From NCBI RefSeq assembly GCF_002929535.1, contig NZ_PJJO01000061.1, positions 495,902-559,901 on the forward strand: a stretch of DNA of 64,000 nt. The letters are read 5' to 3'. This document shows positions 24,922 to 32,017 of the stretch, in pieces. Both the position numbers and the translations under genes were made by a program. Source of the stretch: Cryobacterium sp. Y11 (GTDB taxonomy: Bacteria; Actinomycetota; Actinomycetes; Actinomycetales; Microbacteriaceae). The notes beneath the pieces are model-generated. The model had not been told where the DNA came from. It did no database searches and worked only from the letters and a program-made list of their open reading frames with translations. Position 1 is the stretch's first letter, and each line of letters starts with the position of its first letter.

Positions 24922-25722
24922 ATGACAGATGAAGTGCTCGCCTCTCAGCCCGACCACCGGGTATCAGGGTCGAAGAGGTATCCCAGAAAGATGGCACCCA
25001 GCAAGCAGCGCAGTGTCTTGCTGTTCATTCGCGACCTCCTCATCATTTTTGTGGTCGCACTGCTCATCTCGTTTCTGATCAAGACCTTTTTGATCCGCTC
25101 GTTCTACATTCCATCTGGGTCGATGGAGAACACCCTGCAAGTCAATGACCGCATCATTGTGAACCAGCTCGAACCCGACCTGATTCCGATCACTCGCGGC
25201 GACGTCATCGTGTTCAAGGACCCGGGCGGATGGCTATTGCCGCAGGCCGAGATCGTGCAGAACCCGATCGTGGCCGGAGCCGACTGGCTCCTGTCTGTCG
25301 TTGGACTGTCAGCTCCCGACAGCAATGACCACTTGATCAAGCGGGTCATCGGGCTGTCCGGCGACCACGTTGTCTGTTGCAATGCCCTCGGCCAGATGAG
25401 TGTCAACGATATTCCACTCGACGAGTCGGCCTACGCGCTGCTGCCGGCCGGTGAGACCAAGGTCTCCAGGGATGACTTCGATGTCACAATTCCGGCTGAT
25501 TCGCTCTGGATGATGGGCGACAATCGCTACAACTCCAAGGATTCCCGCTACAACGGCGAGACGGCTGGTAAGGGCTATGTGCCCGTCGAGAACGTCGTCG
25601 GTCGAGCGCTGGTGGTGAGCTGGCCGCTCGACCATTGGGCCTGGCTCGATGACTACCCTGACGTGTTCCGCGAGGTCGAGCAGACCGAGCAGGGCGCACA
25701 GCACGAGCAGGGTGCGCAGTAG
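24922..25722 (+). CDS. lepB: Type I signal peptidase
   Basis: Membrane-anchored serine protease that removes Sec signal peptides; 266 aa. One N-terminal membrane anchor (about residues 35-55) precedes the catalytic Ser in IPSGSMENTL and the Lys in LIKRVIGLSGD; MGDNRYNSKDSR (box E) is also present. The C-terminus is a short Gln/Glu-rich tail. ATG 24922 directly follows the hairpin; ATG 24991, just before the anchor, is a shorter alternative. It overlaps rnhB by one base. Confidence 0.93.
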   Translation: MTDEVLASQPDHRVSGSKRYPRKMAPSKQRSVLLFIRDLLIIFVVALLISFLIKTFLIRSFYIPSGSMENTLQVNDRIIVNQLEPDLIPITRGDVIVFKDPGGWLLPQAEIVQNPIVAGADWLLSVVGLSAPDSNDHLIKRVIGLSGDHVVCCNALGQMSVNDIPLDESAYALLPAGETKVSRDDFDVTIPADSLWMMGDNRYNSKDSRYNGETAGKGYVPVENVVGRALVVSWPLDHWAWLDDYPDVFREVEQTEQGAQHEQGAQ

Positions 25723-26366
25723 TGGCGGTGTCCGATCCCACCCTCGAGGTGGAGTTCGACCTGTTGCGCACCGGTGCAAGCTTCGTGATCGGCTGTGACG
25801 AGGTCGGTCGCGGGGCCCTCGCCGGGCCGGTGGCAGTGGGATTTGCCGCGGTGAACGCTTCCGTTTTGAGCATGCCGCAGGGGCTGCGCGATTCGAAGAT
25901 GCTCAGCGAGCCGCGCCGGGAGCTGCTCGCGCCGCTCGCCGTCGCCTGGGCGACATTCTCTGCTGTTGGCCTCGCCTCGGCCGCGGAGGTCGATGAACTC
26001 GGTATTATCGCTTGCCTCGGCCTTGCCGGTAAGCGTGCCTTGTCCGACCTGTATGCGCAGGGCGTCGACGTGGCCGGCAGCATCGTGTTGCTCGACGGCA
26101 GCGACGACTGGCTGAACAAGGCGTTGGCCACCCCCCTGAACGTCGTGACTCGTATCAAGGCTGACCGGGATTGTGGGTCGGTGGCGGCGGCATCCGTCAT
26201 CGCGAAGGTGCACCGCGATCGCCTGATGATCGCCGCGCACGACGAAGAGCCTGGCTACGGCTGGGCGTCGAACAAGGGGTACGGCAGTGCAGCCCACATG
26301 AGCGCGATCAACCTGCTCGGACCGAGCCCCTTACACCGAAAATCGTGGCTCAAAATCTCAGCGTAA
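25722..26366 (+). CDS. rnhB: Ribonuclease HII
   Basis: Removes RNA from RNA-DNA hybrids and single misincorporated ribonucleotides; 214 aa. The catalytic acidic residues lie in IGCDEVGRGALAGPV, LLDGSDDW and ADRDCGSVAAASVIAKVHRD. The GTG at 25722 shares its first base with the lepB stop. It is the usual neighbour of lepB in actinobacteria. Confidence 0.95.
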   Translation: MAVSDPTLEVEFDLLRTGASFVIGCDEVGRGALAGPVAVGFAAVNASVLSMPQGLRDSKMLSEPRRELLAPLAVAWATFSAVGLASAAEVDELGIIACLGLAGKRALSDLYAQGVDVAGSIVLLDGSDDWLNKALATPLNVVTRIKADRDCGSVAAASVIAKVHRDRLMIAAHDEEPGYGWASNKGYGSAAHMSAINLLGPSPLHRKSWLKISA

Positions 26367-26378
26367 GATGAGATCACC

Positions 26379-26702
26379 ATGGAAGAAGACGAAATCGAGG
26401 ACTACGACCGCGAGGTCGAGTTGGCCCTGTACCGGGAATATCGAGACGTAGTCGGACAGTTTCAGTACGTCGTCGAAACCGAACGACGCTTCTACCTCGC
26501 CAATGAGGTCGAATTGGTGCGCCGTGACACCGAACACGATTTCTATTTTGAACTGACCATGAAAGACGTCTGGGTCTGGGACGTCTACCGCTCCGACCGA
26601 TTCGTGAAGTCGGTGCGCGTGCTGACCTTCAAGGACGTCAACGTAGAAGAACTCGCGTCGAAAGACTTCGAACTCCCCAAGGAACTGGCGCTCGACGAGT
26701 AA
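26379..26702 (+). CDS. DUF2469 family protein
   Basis: Conserved actinobacterial protein of 107 aa, function unknown, nearly always just downstream of rnhB. It is acidic and aromatic-rich (EEDEIEDYDREVELALYREYRD at the start, FYFELTMKDVWVWDVYR in the middle). ATG 26379 follows rnhB by 12 nt; TAAGAT at 26364-26369 could also give a near-leaderless transcript. Confidence 0.9.
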   Translation: MEEDEIEDYDREVELALYREYRDVVGQFQYVVETERRFYLANEVELVRRDTEHDFYFELTMKDVWVWDVYRSDRFVKSVRVLTFKDVNVEELASKDFELPKELALDE

Positions 26703-26737
26703 GAATTACTCCGGGACCGTGGGTGGCCGGACATGAT

Positions 26738-26750
26738 CCGTTTAACGGAC
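26738..26750. promoter_or_regulatory. Small palindrome upstream of gapB
   Basis: TCCGTTTAACGGA is a perfect inverted repeat (6-bp arms, 1-nt centre) 30 nt before the gapB start, in a position where a repressor could act. No known operator was recognised. Confidence 0.3.
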
Positions 26751-26780
26751 TAACCAACGAAGGTTTAGGAAGGCAACCCT

Positions 26781-28256
26781 GTGATTCAGGACGCTGATCG
26801 TGCCCGTGCAACATGGAGCAACCGTGAGGCCTTGGCCGAGGCGATGATTCCCCTGATCGGGCGCCTCTACCGGGACAACAACGTTGTTACCAGCGTGTAT
26901 GGACGCGGCCTAGTGAACAAGTCGGTCATCGGACTGCTCAAGGCCCACCGTTTCGCCCGTCACATAGCGGATGTCGAGTTGCCGCTCGCCGAGACGCTGC
27001 CGATTCTGCAAGAGCTCGACCGGCTGGGTCTCGGCGCAGCCTCGGTCGACTTAGCACGCCTGGCCGTCGGCTTTCGCGAGCAGAACGACGGCGTCACCCT
27101 GGAGGAATACTTGCGCGGCGAACTGGCCGACGTGGTCGGCCAGCACGGACTCGATGGTCGCACCAGTACCGACGTCGTGCTCTACGGGTTTGGCCGCATT
27201 GGCCGACTGCTCGCGCGAATCTTGATCGAGCACGCCGGTGGTGGCCAGGGGCTGCGTCTGCGAGCGATTGTCGTGCGGCGCGGATCCGCCAACGATTTGA
27301 TCAAGCGCGCGAGCCTGCTGCGCCGCGACTCGGTGCACGGCCCCTTCGAGGGCACGATCACCATCGACGAAGAGAACAACACCATTCTGGCCAATGGCAC
27401 GCTGATCCAGGTGATCTACTCCGCCGACCCGGCCAGCGTCGACTACACGCAGTACGGCATCCACGACGCCATCGTCGTCGACAACACCGGCAAGTGGCGC
27501 GACGAAGCGGGCCTGTCGCAGCACCTGAAGTGCCCAGGAGTCGCGCGAGTGCTGTTGACCGCGCCGGGCAAGGGCGCGCTCAAGAACATCGTGCACGGCA
27601 TTAACCACGGCGACATTCTGGCCAGCGACCGCATCATCACTGCGGCGTCCTGCACCACGAACGCGATCACCCCGGTGCTGAAGGCCATCAACGACCGCTA
27701 CGGCATCATCGACGGCCACGTCGAAACCGTGCACTCCTTCACCAACGACCAGAACCTCATCGACAACTTCCACTCCGGCGACCGCCGCGGCCGCTCGGCC
27801 GCGCTCAACATGGTCATTACCGAGACCGGTGCGGCCAAGGCCGTGGCCAAGGCCCTGCCCGAGCTGGCCGGCAGGCTCACCGGCAACGCCATTCGCGTGC
27901 CCACCCCCGACGTGTCAATGGCCATCCTCAACCTCAACCTGGCCGGCGCGACCGACAAGGACGAGCTCAACACGTATCTCCGCACCATGTCGCTGCACTC
28001 CTCGCTGCACCGGCAGATCGACTACATCGACTCGCCCGAGGTCGTCTCGAGTGACTTTCTCGGCTCTCGCCGTGCCGGCATCGTCGACGGACTCGCCACC
28101 ATCGTCACCGACCAGAAGGCCGTGCTGTACGTCTGGTATGACAACGAATTCGGGTACAGCTGCCAAGTCATCCGGGTGCTGGAGGAGATGGCCGGCGTGC
28201 ACGCGCCGATCTTCCCGGCCATCGTCGCCGCCGAGACCCTCGAGCCGGTAGCCTGA
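26781..28256 (+). CDS. gapB: Glyceraldehyde-3-phosphate dehydrogenase, long GapB type
   Basis: Interconverts glyceraldehyde-3-phosphate and 1,3-bisphosphoglycerate. At 491 aa it is about 150 residues longer than ordinary GAPDH, because of an N-terminal extension (about 1-130), the architecture of Corynebacterium GapB, which works in the gluconeogenic direction. The Rossmann glycine motif VLYGFGRIGRLLAR follows the extension. Catalytic Cys291 is in ASCTTNAITPVLKAI, and WYDNEFGYS is near the end. GTG 26781 is preceded by GGAAGG. A copy of the triple-palindrome repeat begins about 10 nt after its stop. Confidence 0.93.
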   Translation: MIQDADRARATWSNREALAEAMIPLIGRLYRDNNVVTSVYGRGLVNKSVIGLLKAHRFARHIADVELPLAETLPILQELDRLGLGAASVDLARLAVGFREQNDGVTLEEYLRGELADVVGQHGLDGRTSTDVVLYGFGRIGRLLARILIEHAGGGQGLRLRAIVVRRGSANDLIKRASLLRRDSVHGPFEGTITIDEENNTILANGTLIQVIYSADPASVDYTQYGIHDAIVVDNTGKWRDEAGLSQHLKCPGVARVLLTAPGKGALKNIVHGINHGDILASDRIITAASCTTNAITPVLKAINDRYGIIDGHVETVHSFTNDQNLIDNFHSGDRRGRSAALNMVITETGAAKAVAKALPELAGRLTGNAIRVPTPDVSMAILNLNLAGATDKDELNTYLRTMSLHSSLHRQIDYIDSPEVVSSDFLGSRRAGIVDGLATIVTDQKAVLYVWYDNEFGYSCQVIRVLEEMAGVHAPIFPAIVAAETLEPVA

Positions 28257-28264
28257 CCCCTGCC

Positions 28265-28336
28265 ATGGACGGGGCCTGGGCCCCGTCCATGGGCCCAGTT
28301 TATAAACTGGGCCCATGGTCCGGGCCCAGGCCCCAT
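28265..28336 (+). repeat. Intergenic triple-palindrome repeat, copy C
   Basis: A 26-bp palindrome at 28265-28290 (ATGGACGGGGCC / GGCCCCGTCCAT around TG) is followed by a perfect 24-bp palindrome at 28291-28314 (GGGCCCAGTTTA / TAAACTGGGCCC). An imperfect third unit (ATGGTCCGGGCCCAGGCCCC) runs to 28336. Copies B and C share the second palindrome exactly. It lies between convergent gapB and the nitroreductase gene. Confidence 0.88.
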
Positions 28337-28342
28337 CCGCGA

Positions 28343-28789
28343 TTAGATCCGCGGCTCGCAGATGACCACCGGAATGTCGCGCGCGGTCCTGCCCTGGTAG
28401 GCGCCATATCCGGGGTAAGCGGCGACGATGCGCGGCCAGAGTTCGGCTTTTTCAGCGGATGATGCGGTGCGCGCCCGAAACGGCCGCGTCACCCCGCGAA
28501 TGGTCAGGTCCACCGCTGGCTGCGCCACGAGGTTGAGGTACCAGAACGGATGCCGGTCGTCGCCGCCCTTGGATGCCACGAATATGTATCGACCGTCCTC
28601 CTGCACCGGCGCTGTGAGCATCGTCGACCGATGAAGCCCGCTGCTGCGGCCGATCGTGTGCAGCTCGACCGTCTGCATGGTGCCGATGGTCCAGCCGAGG
28701 CGTCCGCGCGTTAGAGCCAGCAGCATCCGGTGCACGCCGTTCAGGGCATACATGCCGAAGTCGGTTACCCGGTTGCGCAGCGTTTTCAT
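28343..28789 (-). CDS. Nitroreductase/deazaflavin-dependent (Ddn-type) oxidoreductase
   Basis: Small split-barrel protein of 148 aa in the deazaflavin (F420)-dependent nitroreductase family. Recognisable are ELHTIGRSSGLHRSTMLTAPV, KGGDDRHPFWYLNLVAQP and DLTIRG. The substrate is unknown. ATG 28789 is chosen because TACGCT lies exactly 6 nt upstream on its strand and longer versions would run into the divergent gene. With the LLM enzyme at 12458 it suggests that the organism makes F420. Confidence 0.87.
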   Translation of the reverse strand: MKTLRNRVTDFGMYALNGVHRMLLALTRGRLGWTIGTMQTVELHTIGRSSGLHRSTMLTAPVQEDGRYIFVASKGGDDRHPFWYLNLVAQPAVDLTIRGVTRPFRARTASSAEKAELWPRIVAAYPGYGAYQGRTARDIPVVICEPRI

Positions 28790-28795
28790 ATGCCC

Positions 28796-28801
28796 AGCGT
28801 A
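28796..28801 (-). promoter_or_regulatory. -10 box of the Ddn-type gene (leaderless layout)
   Basis: TACGCT on the minus strand lies 6 nt before the ATG at 28789. The expected -35 of the divergent alcohol dehydrogenase promoter covers the same bases. Confidence 0.5.
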
Positions 28802-28815
28802 CGTGGAGCTGACGA

Positions 28816-28821
28816 TAGATT
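28816..28821 (+). promoter_or_regulatory. -10 box of the alcohol dehydrogenase gene (leaderless layout)
   Basis: TAGATT lies exactly 6 nt before the ATG at 28828. The 6 nt read GGAGGA, so a ribosome-site-like run is present but would barely be transcribed. Confidence 0.5.
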
Positions 28822-28827
28822 GGAGGA

Positions 28828-29967
28828 ATGATTCCAGCAACGATGCTCAGCACGATTCTTCGCGAAGCCGGCTCCTCGCGCCCCTACGCCGACAGCCGAC
28901 CGCTGACGTTCGAGCAGATTCCGGTGCCGGTACCGCGGTCGGGTGAGGTACTCGTGCGCATCGAACGAGCGAGCCTCTGCCACTCGGACCTGTCGGTGAT
29001 CGACGGCTCGCGCATCCGCCCCCTGCCGATGGCGCTCGGCCACGAGGCCTCCGGCACAGTGGCAGCCATCGGTGACGGCATCACCGATGTGGTCGTCGGC
29101 GACCGGGTCGTGCTGGTGTTCGTGCCGAGCTGCGGCGAGTGCCGGGCCTGCCTGGCTGGGCGACCAGCGCTCTGCCACCGCGGCGCCGCGGCGAACGGAA
29201 CCGGCGACCTGCTGCACGGCCCGGCAGTGCTGGCGAGCGACTCGGGGGAGCGCATCAACCACCACCTGGGCGTCTCGGCCTTCTCGCAGTACGCGGTCGT
29301 CGCCCGCGAATCGGTCGTGGTGATTGACCAAGACGTTCCCTTCGACGTCGCCGCCATGTTTGGCTGCGCGGCGCTCACCGGTATCGGCGCCGTGCTCAAC
29401 ACCGGCGCCCTCGCGCCCGACCAATCGGTAATCGTCTTCGGTCTCGGCGCGGTCGGCCTGATGGCCGTGATGGCCGCGGCTCAGGTAGCCGGCACGACCG
29501 TGATCGCGATCGATCCGTTGCCACAGAAACAGGAGCTGGCCCTCCGATTAGGCGCGCAGCATGCCGGATCGCCCGACCAGGCGGCCGAGCTCGTGCACAC
29601 GCACGCTGGAGATGGCGTCGACCTCGCCATCGAAGCCGTCGGCAGTGCCCGCGTCATGGAAGCCAGCCTCGCCTTACTCACCCGCGGCGGCGCACTGGTG
29701 TCGGTCGGCCTGCCGCATCCCGAGCAGACCATCACGACGTCCGCCCTGCAGTTTGCCGGGCTTGGCCATCGGCTGCTCGGCTCCTACATGGGCGATTCGG
29801 TGCCGAGCCGGGACATTCCGCGCTACCTGCAGCTGTGGCGAGATGGCCTCTTGCCGGTCGAACTGCTGCACACCGATACCCGCCCGCTCGCCGACCTCAA
29901 CGAGAGCTTGGATGCGCTCGTGGCCGGCGACGTCGTGCGCCGCCTGTTCGTGATGCACGACGAGTAG
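28828..29967 (+). CDS. Zinc-dependent alcohol dehydrogenase (medium-chain)
   Basis: MDR-family NAD(P)-dependent alcohol dehydrogenase of 379 aa. The catalytic zinc site shows as CHSDLSVIDG and GHEASGTV, with Cys at the third ligand (MFGCAALTGIG). Structural-zinc cysteines are in SCGECRACLAGRPALC, and the Rossmann motif is FGLGAVGLM. It resembles class III-type and aryl-alcohol dehydrogenases; the substrate is not determinable. The start is supported by the -10 box 6 nt upstream. Divergent from the Ddn-type gene, with only 38 bp between start codons. Confidence 0.9.
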   Translation: MIPATMLSTILREAGSSRPYADSRPLTFEQIPVPVPRSGEVLVRIERASLCHSDLSVIDGSRIRPLPMALGHEASGTVAAIGDGITDVVVGDRVVLVFVPSCGECRACLAGRPALCHRGAAANGTGDLLHGPAVLASDSGERINHHLGVSAFSQYAVVARESVVVIDQDVPFDVAAMFGCAALTGIGAVLNTGALAPDQSVIVFGLGAVGLMAVMAAAQVAGTTVIAIDPLPQKQELALRLGAQHAGSPDQAAELVHTHAGDGVDLAIEAVGSARVMEASLALLTRGGALVSVGLPHPEQTITTSALQFAGLGHRLLGSYMGDSVPSRDIPRYLQLWRDGLLPVELLHTDTRPLADLNESLDALVAGDVVRRLFVMHDE

Positions 29968-30125
29968 CGCTGCGCGGGGCAGCTGACTACCAAACAGTGC
30001 CGCCTGTGCTGCACTTCGCGTAGCGCCTCCTCCACAGGCACCACGGTTGGGGTCTTCTCCACCAATGTGGTGGCGGCCGGTGCTGCACGGGCCCCGAGAC
30101 ATCACTCTGGTTCTCGGAGGCACTC

Positions 30126-30482
30126 GTGGCGCGTAAAGACGAAGTCGGCAAACTCGGCGAAGAGCAGGCCGCTCGCTTTCTCGAGGGTGCCGGTTACACG
30201 ATCTTGACACGTAATTGGCGCTGCGCAGAGGGCGAGATCGACCTCGTCGTGCAACGCGGCTCTGCGGTGGTCTTCGTCGAGGTGAAGACGCGCAGCAGCC
30301 TGAGCTTCGGGCATCCGTTTGAAGCGATCACCGTCAAAAAGCTCGCCCGGATGCGCCGCCTCGCTGCCGCATGGTGCGTACAGGCCGAGCGGTGGCCGCG
30401 CCAGATCCGGCTCGACGTTATCGCGGTGATCGCGCCAAACGGCCGCCAACCGGTCATCGAACACCTCGAGGGCGTGTTCTGA
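30126..30482 (+). CDS. yraN: YraN family endonuclease-like protein (UPF0102)
   Basis: Protein of 118 aa with a PD-(D/E)XK nuclease core: GEIDLVVQRGSAVVFVEVKTR holds the Asp and Glu-x-Lys. The family has a predicted nuclease fold and an unknown role, usually next to comM and dprA. GTG 30126 is preceded by CGGAGG. Its TGA overlaps the comM ATG as TGATG. Confidence 0.92.
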   Translation: MARKDEVGKLGEEQAARFLEGAGYTILTRNWRCAEGEIDLVVQRGSAVVFVEVKTRSSLSFGHPFEAITVKKLARMRRLAAAWCVQAERWPRQIRLDVIAVIAPNGRQPVIEHLEGVF

Positions 30483-32017
30483 TGGGCATCGCTCGCACCC
30501 ACGCCGTTGCCCTGCTGGGCCTGACCGGCGCACTGGTCGAGGTCGAGGCCGACATCTCGGCGCAACTGCCCGGCATGATTTTGATCGGTCTGCCCGACGC
30601 GGCCCTCTCCCAGGCAACCCAGCGGGTACGCGCGGCGGCCACCAATAGCGGATGCCCGCTCACCGTTCACCGCCTCACCATCAATCTGTCGCCGGCCGCG
30701 TTACCCAAACACGGCGCCGGCTTCGATCTCGCGATCGCACTGGCGTGCCTCGCCGCGGACAGCACCATTTCGCACGTCTCAGTGGGCAAGGTCGTGCACT
30801 TTGGGGAGCTCGCCCTCGACGGGCGACTGCGACCAACCCCGGGCATCCTTCCGGGCGTGATGACGGCCGCTCGCCTCGGGTATACAACGGTGATGGTGCC
30901 GATCGGCAATGAGGCCGAGGCCCGGCTCGTGCCCAATGTGCGGGTGATTGGCGTCGCGTCGCTGCGTGATGCGGCGATCTTCCACGGAGCCCAGCTCGCG
31001 CCGATACCGGTCGAGCCAATCCTCGCGGCGGCCCTGCCGAACAGCACCGACGCCGAACCCGACCTGGCCGACGTGATCGGCAATGATGACGCCATCCTGG
31101 CCCTGCAAATCGCCGCAGCCGGCGGACATCACGTCTTTCTGCTGGGCCCGCCAGGGGCCGGCAAGACCATGCTTGCGGCCCGCCTACCGGGGCTGCTGCC
31201 CGACCTCGACCCGGCGAGTTCGCTTGAAGTCAGTTCGCTGCGCTCACTCGGTGGCCTCGGGCTTGGTGATGCCCTCATTACCCGCCCGCCGTGGGAGGCG
31301 CCCCATCACACGGCGACGGCGGCGGCCATGGTGGGGGGTGGCAACGGGCAGATTCGGCCGGGGGCCGCGTCGCAGGCCTCGCACGGTGTTTTGTTTCTCG
31401 ACGAGGCTCCCGAGTTCGCCTCGCCGGTGCTTGACGCCCTGCGTCAACCGTTGGAATCGGGGTGGATCAGCATTCACCGGGCCAATGCCGTCGCGCATTT
31501 TCCGGCCCGATTCCAGCTCGTGATGGCGGCCAACCCCTGCCCGTGCGGGCAGTATGGGGCGGGGGACCTCAGCTGCACCTGCCCGCCGAACGCGCGCCGC
31601 CGGTATCTCGCCCGCATCTCCGGACCGTTGCTTGACCGTATTGATATCCAGCTCAACGTCAAGCGCATCACGGCCGCTCAGCTGCGCCTCGCCGCCGGCA
31701 CGAATCGGCTCACCAGCGGCAGCGCCCGAAATCGGGTGGTTGGCGCCAGAGCTGCGGCGGCCGAGCGGCTCGCCAGCACGCCGTGGACGTTGAACTCGCA
31801 GGTTCCTGGCCCGTGGCTGCGCGGCGCCCAGGTTCGGTTGACCGCGGCCACAACGGCGGGCCTTGACCGTGCGCTCGAACGTGGCGGAATTACCATGCGC
31901 GGCTACGACCGGGTGCTGCGCATCGCCTGGACTCTCGCAGATTACGACGGTCTCACCAGTCCCGGCGCCGATCAGGTCGGGCAAGCCCTCTACCTACGCA
32001 AAGGAATGACATCATGA
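30482..32017 (+). CDS. comM: ComM/YifB family AAA+ ATPase (Mg-chelatase-like)
   Basis: AAA+ helicase-like protein of 511 aa, linked to branch migration during transformation in Haemophilus and Vibrio. An N-terminal Lon-like domain (about 1-160) is followed by Walker A LLGPPGAGKTMLAARLPGLL, Walker B GVLFLDEAPEF and the zinc-like cysteines NPCPCGQYG and SCTCPP. The ATG at 30482 overlaps yraN by one base, and the 3' end overlaps the dprA start by ATGA. The three genes form one translationally coupled unit. Confidence 0.95.
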   Translation: MGIARTHAVALLGLTGALVEVEADISAQLPGMILIGLPDAALSQATQRVRAAATNSGCPLTVHRLTINLSPAALPKHGAGFDLAIALACLAADSTISHVSVGKVVHFGELALDGRLRPTPGILPGVMTAARLGYTTVMVPIGNEAEARLVPNVRVIGVASLRDAAIFHGAQLAPIPVEPILAAALPNSTDAEPDLADVIGNDDAILALQIAAAGGHHVFLLGPPGAGKTMLAARLPGLLPDLDPASSLEVSSLRSLGGLGLGDALITRPPWEAPHHTATAAAMVGGGNGQIRPGAASQASHGVLFLDEAPEFASPVLDALRQPLESGWISIHRANAVAHFPARFQLVMAANPCPCGQYGAGDLSCTCPPNARRRYLARISGPLLDRIDIQLNVKRITAAQLRLAAGTNRLTSGSARNRVVGARAAAAERLASTPWTLNSQVPGPWLRGAQVRLTAATTAGLDRALERGGITMRGYDRVLRIAWTLADYDGLTSPGADQVGQALYLRKGMTS

